From: Polyangiaceae bacterium
GTDB taxonomy: Bacteria > Myxococcota_A > Polyangia > Polyangiales > Polyangiaceae
Reading direction: 5' to 3'
DNA length: 64,000 nt
Assembly: GCA_016712345.1 (NCBI GenBank)
Contig: JADJRH010000001.1
Coordinates: 3,596,001-3,660,000 of the forward strand
Part shown: in pieces, positions 16,967-24,235 of the stretch
How positions within the stretch are numbered: the stretch's first letter is position 1
Layout: every line of letters starts with the position of its first letter
Notes under the pieces: generated by a model
The model's database searches: none
Told to the model about the DNA's origin: nothing
The model's input: the letters and a program-made list of their open reading frames with translations, nothing else
Made by a program: the position numbers and the translations under genes

Positions 16967-17929
16967 TTGAAAGGTCGCCCCGCTCAGATTCTTTTCCAGC
17001 AGTGGGCCGATATTGCCATCCAACACCTCCATGGTTGGTTTGACAACGTTCCGGCCCCGCTGAAGAGTCGCCTCAGCATTCTACAAAACAGGCTTGCTCC
17101 GTTCGGCAACGGCAACCTCGCAAGGGCCTTTTTTTCTCCCCACAAAACGCCGTTTCCCCAGTTGATGTTTGAGCACGCTACCCAGTTGGGGATTGTGTGT
17201 ACATCACGCGAACAGGCGGCCGTTCAGGGCATCTTCGCTTTGTATTGCACCCTTCGCATTTTGGACGATGTGGTAGACGAGCCGGAGGTGTTCGGGCGTG
17301 ACCACGTGTATTTGGCCCAACATTTCTCGGTTTTGTCCGATGAATTGTTCGCCCAGGCCGTGGGCGGTTCCACACGCTTTTGGACATTCAAGCGCGCACT
17401 CCTGACGGAGATGGCGGCGGTGAGTGCCTGGGAAGTTGATGTGTTGCGCGCTTCGAATTTCGGTAATCTGCCCACGGAAACAACCGATCTGACAGTCAAG
17501 TTGGGGGCCAAACTTGCACCGCTCGGCATAGGCTTATTCGCCCTTTCGTGCATTGCCGATCGCGAGCGTGACAGTGATTGGATTGCCCAATTTTCAAAGT
17601 CGTTCGGCGCCGGCCTTCAGGTGGCAAACGACCTGCTCAATGCCAGGCCCGACCACATTCGCGGTTTTTATACTCCGGTTCTGATTGCGCTCTACTCGCG
17701 TGGTTTGGCCAACCCAAACAACAAGGGTGAACCTATTTGGCCCACGCTTGTGGGCCATCCGGTGTTTGATGAGTTGTTACAAGTTGCGCGTTCTCACTGC
17801 CAAGCGGCTGAAAAATGTGCCCAAGATGCGGGTGCCGCGGGTGTTGCTCAAGTGGTGCGCGATCGTCTGGCTGCCATGGACGATTTGAAAATGCGGTTGC
17901 TCGCGCTTTCGCTCGGAAGTCGAACTTAG
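16967..17929 (+). CDS. Class I isoprenoid enzyme (squalene/phytoene synthase-like)
   Basis: 320 aa from a TTG at 16967, the best available start. The first aspartate-rich motif is Asp100-Asp101-x-x-Asp104-Glu105 (LYCTLRILDDVVDEPE), matching the DDxxDE of squalene/phytoene synthases; the second is LQVANDLLNARPD (221-229) followed by IRGFYTP, aligned with the QxxNxxRDxxED...GRxY region but with Asn225 in place of Asp. The all-helical fold binds prenyl diphosphates through magnesium. Product and reaction direction cannot be assigned; condensation, cyclisation or prenyl transfer are possible. It sits between the small peptide and the radical SAM gene and is probably cotranscribed with both. Confidence 0.72.
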   Translation: MKGRPAQILFQQWADIAIQHLHGWFDNVPAPLKSRLSILQNRLAPFGNGNLARAFFSPHKTPFPQLMFEHATQLGIVCTSREQAAVQGIFALYCTLRILDDVVDEPEVFGRDHVYLAQHFSVLSDELFAQAVGGSTRFWTFKRALLTEMAAVSAWEVDVLRASNFGNLPTETTDLTVKLGAKLAPLGIGLFALSCIADRERDSDWIAQFSKSFGAGLQVANDLLNARPDHIRGFYTPVLIALYSRGLANPNNKGEPIWPTLVGHPVFDELLQVARSHCQAAEKCAQDAGAAGVAQVVRDRLAAMDDLKMRLLALSLGSRT

Positions 17930-17938
17930 GGGAGTGAG

Positions 17939-18997
17939 ATGGCGATCGGTGCTCACATGCTCGATGTGGAGGTAACCCGCCGCTGCAACCTCCGGTGCGA
18001 TTATTGTTTTGTGGGATGGTCGCGCGACTGGACAAGCGACTTACCCTTTGAAACCGCATGCGCCGTTGTCGACGACGGCGCCGGTCTGTTTGACACTCTG
18101 CATATCACGGGGGGCGAGCCGTTCGTTTATAAGGGCCTTTTTGACCTTATTGATAGGGCTCTTTCACGCGGGTATAAAAGTGTGCTCATCAACACCAACG
18201 GCACATTTCTAACCCCGGGGACAGTGCATCGATTGAGCCAATATCAAGGCAACGTTGCCTTGACTGTGAGTCTCGACGGCCCGCCCGCTTTGCACGATCC
18301 CATTCGAGGTGAGGGGAGATACGCCGAAGCTGAAGCCGGGATTGCACGTGTTTTGGCCGCCGGTATTCAGGTATCTGTCATGGTGGTGATCACACCTTCG
18401 GTACTCAACGTCTTATGGTCTTTCGTACGTGATGTGTACGCAAAGTTCCCCACCCTTTCAGGGGTTACTTTTTTTCCTGTGGGAGTGGGGCCCGAAGGGT
18501 CTGCCAAACCCGGCGCGCGCGTGGAAGCCCTTTCGCCCGACCAAGTTCGGGAACTTGTTCTCACCACGGCCCTCTTGTGGCGGTCGGGTATGGTCGCTTC
18601 AATTGGGGCCTACCCTATCGTCAACCCGCTTTTAAAGGCCCTCGGCATGCCCGAAAAACACCTTTATCAGTGCACCGCGGGCCGCGGTAGAGTGTGCGTT
18701 CACGCCGACGGTTCTGTTTCGAGTTGCCATCCCGTAAAAGATCCTCTGTACGGTACGTTTCACCCGGGGCTTTTTCGGCGGTTGCCCGGCCTCGAAACAC
18801 ACGCACGCCTTGCGGGTAGACTCTTTGAAGGGTGCGCAGAATGCGGGCATCGGGAAGCGTGTGGTCACTGCCGGGCGTTCGTTTCGGCCTCTGGAGAACC
18901 CCTGTTTGGCAACGACGGCGCGTGCCAATCGCTTCTTCCCATGGAGGGCAGGCCGGTTGCGGCTCGCATGCGACGAAAATTGCATGTGATTGGCTAA
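17939..18997 (+). CDS. Radical SAM enzyme with SPASM-like Cys-rich C-terminus
   Basis: 352 aa, ATG at 17939 after a good GGGGAG site and nine bases from the previous stop. The [4Fe-4S]-SAM motif is C16NLRCDYC23, followed by ITGGEPF (57-62). The C-terminal third contains eight cysteines (245, 253, 263, 299, 302, 308, 311, 329), including CAECGHREACGHC, as expected for auxiliary clusters of SPASM/twitch peptide-modifying enzymes. Such enzymes oxidise or crosslink residues in small peptides or mature enzymes. The neighbouring 72-aa peptide is the natural candidate substrate; an isoprenoid substrate (compare HpnH-type enzymes) is the alternative. Confidence 0.85.
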   Translation: MAIGAHMLDVEVTRRCNLRCDYCFVGWSRDWTSDLPFETACAVVDDGAGLFDTLHITGGEPFVYKGLFDLIDRALSRGYKSVLINTNGTFLTPGTVHRLSQYQGNVALTVSLDGPPALHDPIRGEGRYAEAEAGIARVLAAGIQVSVMVVITPSVLNVLWSFVRDVYAKFPTLSGVTFFPVGVGPEGSAKPGARVEALSPDQVRELVLTTALLWRSGMVASIGAYPIVNPLLKALGMPEKHLYQCTAGRGRVCVHADGSVSSCHPVKDPLYGTFHPGLFRRLPGLETHARLAGRLFEGCAECGHREACGHCRAFVSASGEPLFGNDGACQSLLPMEGRPVAARMRRKLHVIG

Positions 18998-19055
18998 TAC
19001 ATGGGCCACCCGAGCGAGGCGTGTTGCCCGCATTCAACCCCGAGGTCAAACTGCA

Positions 19056-20660
19056 ATGGGAACATTGTTTGAAGACCTGCTCTCACCTGAAGCGTATCTG
19101 GGCGTCCGCGCCTCCGCGGTCGAATTGCGGCAAACCCACATCTCGGCTGTCTACCTTTTGGATCGGGACGTTTTTAAAGTAAAAAGGCCGGTAGACTTCG
19201 GCTTTCTCAACTTCACAACACTCGCCCTCCGAAAGGTCGCCTGCGAGGCTGAAGCGGCGCTCAATAGGCGTCTTTCGCCCGATGTGTACATAGGTGTGGT
19301 CCCCATATTTTTGGATTCTTCCGGCCGATACCTCGTGGGCGCGGATGGGAAGATTCCGAGCGATGGAGCGGAGGTGGTTGACTACGCCGTTCACATGCAA
19401 CGAATTCCCGACAATGAACGCGCCGACGTTCTCCTTGAGAAAGGGCTCCTCGGGCTGAGTGAGGTTGACAGAATAGCAACACGAATTGCCGCTTTTCACG
19501 GCGATTGTGAGCCGTCTCCCGGGGGTAGAGAGTTGGAGTTCGTTCGAGAAAACGTCAGGGAGAATTTTGTACAAACCCAACATGTGTTGTCCCGCTATCT
19601 TACCCCGACGGAGATGGCTGAACTTCAGGCGTTTCAACTGGGCACGCTTGAATCACAAGCTCCCATTTTTCAGGCGCGAGCGTTACAGGGAGCTTTGCGC
19701 GACGGTCACGGCGATCTGCGACTTGAACACGTTTATCTGCGTCCCGATGGTAACCTTACCATTTTAGACTGCATTGAGTTTAACGACCGCTTTCGATTTG
19801 GTGATGTCGCGTCGGATCTGGCGTTTCTCACAATGGATCTAGCTCATCACCGTCGGGTGGATTTGGCCGAGCGTCTGCTCTCGGTGTACGCACGCGAAAC
19901 CAACGACTTTGACCTTTATTCTGTCATTGATTTTTATGAAGGGTATAGGGCGTTTGTACGTGCGAAAATCGCCACGTTTATGGCCCTCGATCCAAACGCG
20001 TCTCACGCCCTGAAACAACTCGCCGGTGAAGAGGCGCGCAGTTACTTTTTATTGGCTCTTTCAGCCCCGCGAACTCCTGTTATGCCCAAAGCTGTGATCG
20101 CGGTTGGAGGGTTGATTGCGGCGGGCAAAAGCACGTTGGCCGACTGGTTGTCGGGTGAGTTGGGTGGTCCGGTGATTGAGGCTGATCGCACGCGAAAGCA
20201 CATGTTGGGTGTGGCTGCCACAACTCGCGTCAACGACGGGGCGTTCACAGGCGCTTATGACAAAGGGTTTACCGATCGGGTGTACACAGAGATGAATCGA
20301 CGGGCAGCCGTTGTGCTTCAAAGCGGTCGACCGGTCATCTTGGACGCGTCTTTTCGTTCGCCGAAAATGCGACAAGCCGCGCGGGAGGTGGCGCGCGCCT
20401 GCAACGCTCCGTTCTTATTTATTGAGTGCCGCGCGCCCGCCGCGATCTGTAAAGCTCGCCTCATGGAGCGTGAAGCTCAAAAAAATGCTGTTTCCGACGG
20501 TCGCCTTGCCATTTTTGACGACTTCGCCAAAGAGTGGCAACCGGTGACCGAGCTGTCGGAAAACGAGATTCTGGCGGTGGACACATCCTGCCCTCGCTCT
20601 GAAACGGAGGCCCGCGTCAAGGCTCATATTGCCACCTGGCCCCCCGGTTTTGTTGGGTAG
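19056..20660 (+). CDS. Phosphotransferase (APH-like) fused to P-loop kinase
   Basis: 534 aa from ATG 19056; the frame is open to a TTG at 18990 overlapping the radical SAM gene. The N-terminal ~330 residues are aminoglycoside phosphotransferase-like, with catalytic HGDLRLEHV (218-226) and the following LDCIEF (Asp238). The C-terminal part is a zeta-toxin/COG0645-type kinase with Walker A GGLIAAGKS (351-359) and a DASF-type second motif. This two-domain arrangement is widespread and its substrate is unknown. In this cluster it could phosphorylate a small molecule or alcohol feeding the isoprenoid enzyme, which is speculative. It is convergent with the next gene, three bases apart. Confidence 0.8.
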   Translation: MGTLFEDLLSPEAYLGVRASAVELRQTHISAVYLLDRDVFKVKRPVDFGFLNFTTLALRKVACEAEAALNRRLSPDVYIGVVPIFLDSSGRYLVGADGKIPSDGAEVVDYAVHMQRIPDNERADVLLEKGLLGLSEVDRIATRIAAFHGDCEPSPGGRELEFVRENVRENFVQTQHVLSRYLTPTEMAELQAFQLGTLESQAPIFQARALQGALRDGHGDLRLEHVYLRPDGNLTILDCIEFNDRFRFGDVASDLAFLTMDLAHHRRVDLAERLLSVYARETNDFDLYSVIDFYEGYRAFVRAKIATFMALDPNASHALKQLAGEEARSYFLLALSAPRTPVMPKAVIAVGGLIAAGKSTLADWLSGELGGPVIEADRTRKHMLGVAATTRVNDGAFTGAYDKGFTDRVYTEMNRRAAVVLQSGRPVILDASFRSPKMRQAAREVARACNAPFLFIECRAPAAICKARLMEREAQKNAVSDGRLAIFDDFAKEWQPVTELSENEILAVDTSCPRSETEARVKAHIATWPPGFVG

Positions 20661-20663
20661 AAT

Positions 20664-21986
20664 TTACTTGGGCGGCTGCCCTGTGGGTGATGTGGTTAAC
20701 GCCGGCGCGGCGCTTTCAGTGAAGCGAGGGGTTTCTTCCCAATAAAAGCTCTTACCAAGATCGGCGAGCACACCTTCGAGCGGTTCGGTGGAAGAGACTC
20801 CCATGGCTTGAGCCACCGTGGCAACCCGCGCGGCGGCATTGATAATCAACTCCACGGGGGCGGGTAGGTCAATTGTCGGGGAGCGAGTATAACTTACCAG
20901 AACCGTAAAATAGGGCTCCTTTTCACCGGGAACACGCGACTCTACAAGCAGCGAAAGAGGCTCGTCTTCGCGCGGTGAAGCCGCCATTGTGACCCCGCCG
21001 CTGTAGGTGTTTTTCATGGTCACAAATGGGGTAGGTTGATAATAACTTGTCGCATTGGAAATAGCCGACATGTCTTTTGAAAAGTAGATCATTTTGGCGT
21101 CGCCCGTGGCGGTACCCGCTTCAAGCATATAAAATGTGGGGCCTTTGTCGGTTTTCGTTTTGTACCCCAAATACACTGAAATGGCTCCAAATCGCGCTCC
21201 GGCCGAGCGAGCAGCGGTAATTAAATCTACCCGTGCCGGGCGAAAGCCGAGGTGAGAAGCGTCGCCGTATTTGTCAAAGATCATGTCAATACTGCCGAGG
21301 AGATGGTCTTTGGACAAGTCCACATCACCGACGACTGTTTGAATAACCGTATTTTCAGCCGTGAGCGTGCTCGGTAGAGTTACCCGAACCATGGGTAGGG
21401 TTTTTGTAAACTTTGACTCCATGGCTTTGGAAGCCGGTTCCATAGACTTATGGCGGTGATGCATGGCGTGAGCGAGATAAAGGGGGTGTTCCTTTTCTTG
21501 AACCTGCCTTGTAATAGGTTCTTTTTCAGGCCCATCGGCGGGCTTGTTTTCAGGCCTTGGGCCGCGCAAAACCCCGTCGACGAGGTCAATCACCTCATCG
21601 GTGACATTGGCATTTGGAAAAGCGCGCGTGAGCGCTTTCTTAATACCTTGGTATCGCTCGGTCCCAATTCTTTGCTCCACGGGTGAAGGATTGGCCGACG
21701 TGACAAGTGGGGTGGCCGCGGGTGTACTGTTCGGCGGTGGAGCGCATTGATCCGGCGTTTTTGAAAGCGCCAGAGGAGCGGCACAATCACGCCTACCCAC
21801 CGCGACACACTCACCCTGACTGCCGTCCGAAGGGTTGCCACACCAAACGCATGCACCGCGCGACGCACACTGTCCGCACACGGCGATTTTTGGGCATTCT
21901 GCCACCGGGTCAAAAGGTTCTTGAACCTGACAACCGGTGAGGAGCAGTCCAAACAGCAGGGTGGATACTGGTTTGATGCGTTTCAT
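20664..21986 (-). CDS. Uncharacterised lipoprotein
   Basis: 440 aa. Signal and lipobox LFGLLLTGC (Cys19), then a Cys-rich segment (CPKIAVCGQCASRGACVWC) resembling a PSI/plexin-like small disulfide module, a Pro-rich spacer and a ~300-residue domain with no motif I recognise. Its stop lies three bases from the stop of the convergent kinase gene, leaving no room for a separate terminator. It appears monocistronic, and a 96-base MITE-like element lies upstream between it and the cytochrome gene. Outer-membrane or periplasmic location is inferred from the lipobox. Confidence 0.7.
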   Translation of the reverse strand: MKRIKPVSTLLFGLLLTGCQVQEPFDPVAECPKIAVCGQCASRGACVWCGNPSDGSQGECVAVGRRDCAAPLALSKTPDQCAPPPNSTPAATPLVTSANPSPVEQRIGTERYQGIKKALTRAFPNANVTDEVIDLVDGVLRGPRPENKPADGPEKEPITRQVQEKEHPLYLAHAMHHRHKSMEPASKAMESKFTKTLPMVRVTLPSTLTAENTVIQTVVGDVDLSKDHLLGSIDMIFDKYGDASHLGFRPARVDLITAARSAGARFGAISVYLGYKTKTDKGPTFYMLEAGTATGDAKMIYFSKDMSAISNATSYYQPTPFVTMKNTYSGGVTMAASPREDEPLSLLVESRVPGEKEPYFTVLVSYTRSPTIDLPAPVELIINAAARVATVAQAMGVSSTEPLEGVLADLGKSFYWEETPRFTESAAPALTTSPTGQPPK

Positions 21987-22076
21987 TGATTTGGCCGGTG
22001 TTGGAAGGTTGTACGGGTGGGCGACGAAAGAAGCGCGCTACCTTACCACTTTGGTCGCCGAAAGTTCAAACCTTCT

Positions 22077-22172
22077 CTAGAGCACCGATCATCTTGAATC
22101 GTGAATGAACTCAGCAATTTGTGAATGTTGGAAATCTTCTTGGTTACGGAATCAACCTATTCGGTGCTCTAG
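22077..22172. mobile_element. Short IS630/Tc1-type MITE candidate, copy A
   Basis: Palindromic ends CTAGAGCACCGA (22077-22088) and TCGGTGCTCTAG (22161-22172) bracket 72 bases. Read as CTAG targets with TA duplication, the element proper is 22080-22169 (90 bp). The right end supplies the TAG stop codon of the hexaheme cytochrome gene. A second member with ends CTAGTGCACCGA lies at 45226-45306. It may also terminate transcription. Confidence 0.65.
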
Positions 22173-22915
22173 CGGTGACAACTTTGGCAAGTGACCCTGT
22201 GGATGTCGTAGGCGCTTTGGCTCGATAGGTAGGTTGTGTCGAGTAAGCGCACGTCGCCGTGTGGGTCGTTGTCCTGCGGATGGCATTTGACACAGGCGCG
22301 TTTCCACGATGGGTCGTCGTGTGTACTCACGCGTGAATGGCATGTTCCACACTTGATATTTTCGTGGATTGCCCCTTTAAAAGCGGGTGGAGCGTGGGGA
22401 CCATGGCAGTCGAGGCAAACGAGTTCTTCGACATCTGTACCAACAGCGGCGCCGGTTTTGGAGTCGCGGTAAGCGAGGAGTTTGGGGGCAAGAACGTTTA
22501 CGGCATGGCAACCTTCACACGAAACACCTGGATTTGAAGCGGTTGGGGCGTGCAACTCCAAAGGCCAGCGCTTGTGCTCATCGCCGATATGGCAAGCGGT
22601 GCATTCTACCCCTGGGATGTGTCCAAGTGTTGGAGGCTTGTTGTTTGTGGCGGCGACTGTCTTTGTTCCAAAGACGATGGCAAGCCCGCCCAGCATGATC
22701 AGCGCCGCTGTTAGAAGCTTGGTTCTGGGCGCAAAAAAGCGCTGATCCGTGAGTAGAATATAGAGACTTGCAATTGCGTGAACCGTTCCAAAGACGATTG
22801 TGAATACGATGAGTGCTTTGGCTGCCGCCTGCGAAGGCATAGCCACGTGGGCACCCACGCCGATGGTGAGCAGCAACAGTACGGCGCTCCAGCGTTGTGT
22901 ACGCACCCAATTCAT
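22169..22915 (-). CDS. Membrane-anchored hexaheme cytochrome c in the sdh operon
   Basis: 248 aa. Three N-terminal hydrophobic helices (about 10-27, 33-55, 65-85) anchor the protein, and the C-terminal region exposes six CXXCH heme sites starting at Cys105, 133, 167, 189, 208 and 243. It follows the sdhC-like gene with an ATGA overlap (22912-22915), so it is the last gene of the succinate dehydrogenase operon. NapC/NrfH-type proteins have one membrane helix; this architecture differs. A role passing electrons between quinone pool, SDH and periplasmic carriers is inferred. The TAG stop lies in a MITE-like terminal repeat. Confidence 0.85.
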   Translation of the reverse strand: MNWVRTQRWSAVLLLLTIGVGAHVAMPSQAAAKALIVFTIVFGTVHAIASLYILLTDQRFFAPRTKLLTAALIMLGGLAIVFGTKTVAATNNKPPTLGHIPGVECTACHIGDEHKRWPLELHAPTASNPGVSCEGCHAVNVLAPKLLAYRDSKTGAAVGTDVEELVCLDCHGPHAPPAFKGAIHENIKCGTCHSRVSTHDDPSWKRACVKCHPQDNDPHGDVRLLDTTYLSSQSAYDIHRVTCQSCHR

Positions 22916-23253
22916 TGTCTGCCGGGGCCTCCAAAGAAGAGTAGAAAGTGAAACCCGGCTATTAAAAAGGCAATGACAAGGCCTGTGGCGAGGGCCAATC
23001 CCCTTTGTTTCTGAAGGTGCCGTTTTTCAACCCACCATTGAAAAAAACCTTCCATCACATGGGCAGAAAGAACGAAGATCAAGAGCAGTTCAAGCGCTTT
23101 TGACCACGCGTGTCCGAGCCTTGCGAGGCTCGACCCAAAAGGCAGGAGTGGATGATTGGGAAGGTCTACCAACCAAACGACAAAATACAGAACTAGAAGC
23201 ACCCCCGAAACACGCCGCACCACAAAAGCGACGCCTCCGGGGTGGCGAATCAT
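22912..23253 (-). CDS. sdhC: Succinate dehydrogenase membrane anchor, SdhC-like
   Basis: 113 aa with three hydrophobic helices. The start RRVSGVLLVLYFVVWLVD is like the HR.SG region of SdhC/cytochrome b556 subunits, with Arg-Arg replacing His-Arg, and a histidine in SAHVMEGFFQWW is a candidate heme b ligand. It would hold SdhAB on the membrane and contribute to the quinone site. No separate sdhD is seen, so this is either a one-subunit anchor or the hexaheme protein takes the second anchor's place. Overlaps both neighbours by four bases, indicating tight translational coupling. Confidence 0.75.
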   Translation of the reverse strand: MIRHPGGVAFVVRRVSGVLLVLYFVVWLVDLPNHPLLPFGSSLARLGHAWSKALELLLIFVLSAHVMEGFFQWWVEKRHLQKQRGLALATGLVIAFLIAGFHFLLFFGGPGRQ

Positions 23254-24047
23254 GGCTCTTTCTCCGTGTTTTCAGGTGCGTTTCCGAGGAGGGAAGGTTG
23301 TCTTTCGCGTCGCTCCTCACCAATGGCTTTGGCGTGAGTCATTGACGCGCGGAGGGCAAATACCGCCTCTGAAACATCAATGCCTTTGGGACAGACCGAT
23401 GCGCAGGCGAGCACTCCATGACACCGAAAAGCGCCAAAATCGTCGGCGACACCGCGAAGTCGTTCACCCGGTGATTCATCCCGAGGGTCGGTCACGCGCA
23501 AATGGGTTTTGAGAAGCGCGTGGGGGCCGTCAAATCGGCCGGCCCGCGTCACGGGGCATGCGGACCAACATGCTGCGCAGAGTACACAAGCGTCGGCGCC
23601 TTCAAAAGCGCTCAGCTCATCGGGCCGAACGCGGAATTCGCGCCTCGGCGCACGGTTTTCGTAGCGGATGAGCCACGGTTTTGATTCGCGGTAGGCTTTC
23701 CAAAATGGGCTGAGATCGACGATGAGGTCGCGCACAACGGCGACGCCCGCGAGAGGGCCGATAAACACGTTGCCTTTGGCGTTTACTTCGTCGCGCAGGA
23801 GGCGTGAGCAGGCGAGACGCGGTCGGCCGTTGATATCCATGGTGCACGAGCCACACGCGCCGTGGCGGCACGATGCTCGAAACACGAGGGTAGAGTCTTG
23901 TTCGGCCTGAATTTCAAGCAGCGCCGAGAGGATTGTTTTGTTGGGCGTGATCGAAACGGAGTGTTCTGTTTGCTCCAGAAGATGCGGGCGTTCGCGATCG
24001 AATCGCCTAACAACAAGTGTGGCTGTGGAGCGGGGCGGGGTGGACAC
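23250..24047 (-). CDS. sdhB: Succinate dehydrogenase iron-sulfur subunit
   Basis: 265 aa from a GTG at 24047. The frame is open to 24125, but the extra 26 codons overlap a dispersed repeat and look non-native; an ATG at 24104 is an alternative. The N-terminal [2Fe-2S] domain has CRHGACGSCTM and a last Cys in RLAC; the C-terminal ferredoxin domain has CVLCAACWSACP and CHGVLACASVCPKGI for the [4Fe-4S] and [3Fe-4S] clusters. It relays electrons from SdhA flavin to the membrane subunit. Overlaps the anchor gene by four bases. Confidence 0.88.
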   Translation of the reverse strand: MSTPPRSTATLVVRRFDRERPHLLEQTEHSVSITPNKTILSALLEIQAEQDSTLVFRASCRHGACGSCTMDINGRPRLACSRLLRDEVNAKGNVFIGPLAGVAVVRDLIVDLSPFWKAYRESKPWLIRYENRAPRREFRVRPDELSAFEGADACVLCAACWSACPVTRAGRFDGPHALLKTHLRVTDPRDESPGERLRGVADDFGAFRCHGVLACASVCPKGIDVSEAVFALRASMTHAKAIGEERRERQPSLLGNAPENTEKEP

Positions 24048-24235
24048 GGGGGATCCGCCGAGGATAGAGCAAAACCCGTTCCGATGCGACACCACATTGG
24101 TCATGTACCCATTGCAGCCCGACAAACAGAAATCCTCCGTGTTCCTCTGTGTCCCCCGTGATTCCGTGTTGATTACGACGTTGCAGACATCACGGCGTTT
24201 CAGGTCTTGGCGTGACGTTTCAGCTGTCGTTCTGG
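24048..24235. repeat. sdhA-sdhB spacer with half copy of the CTCCGTGTCC element
   Basis: The 188 bases between sdhA and the chosen sdhB start include about 24112-24205, which matches the right half of the 38955-39182 element: ATTGCAGCCCGA, TCCTCTGTGTCC-type purine/pyrimidine blocks, TTACGACGT, and GGCGTTTCAGG at the end. The insertion separates two genes that are normally adjacent. Confidence 0.6.
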
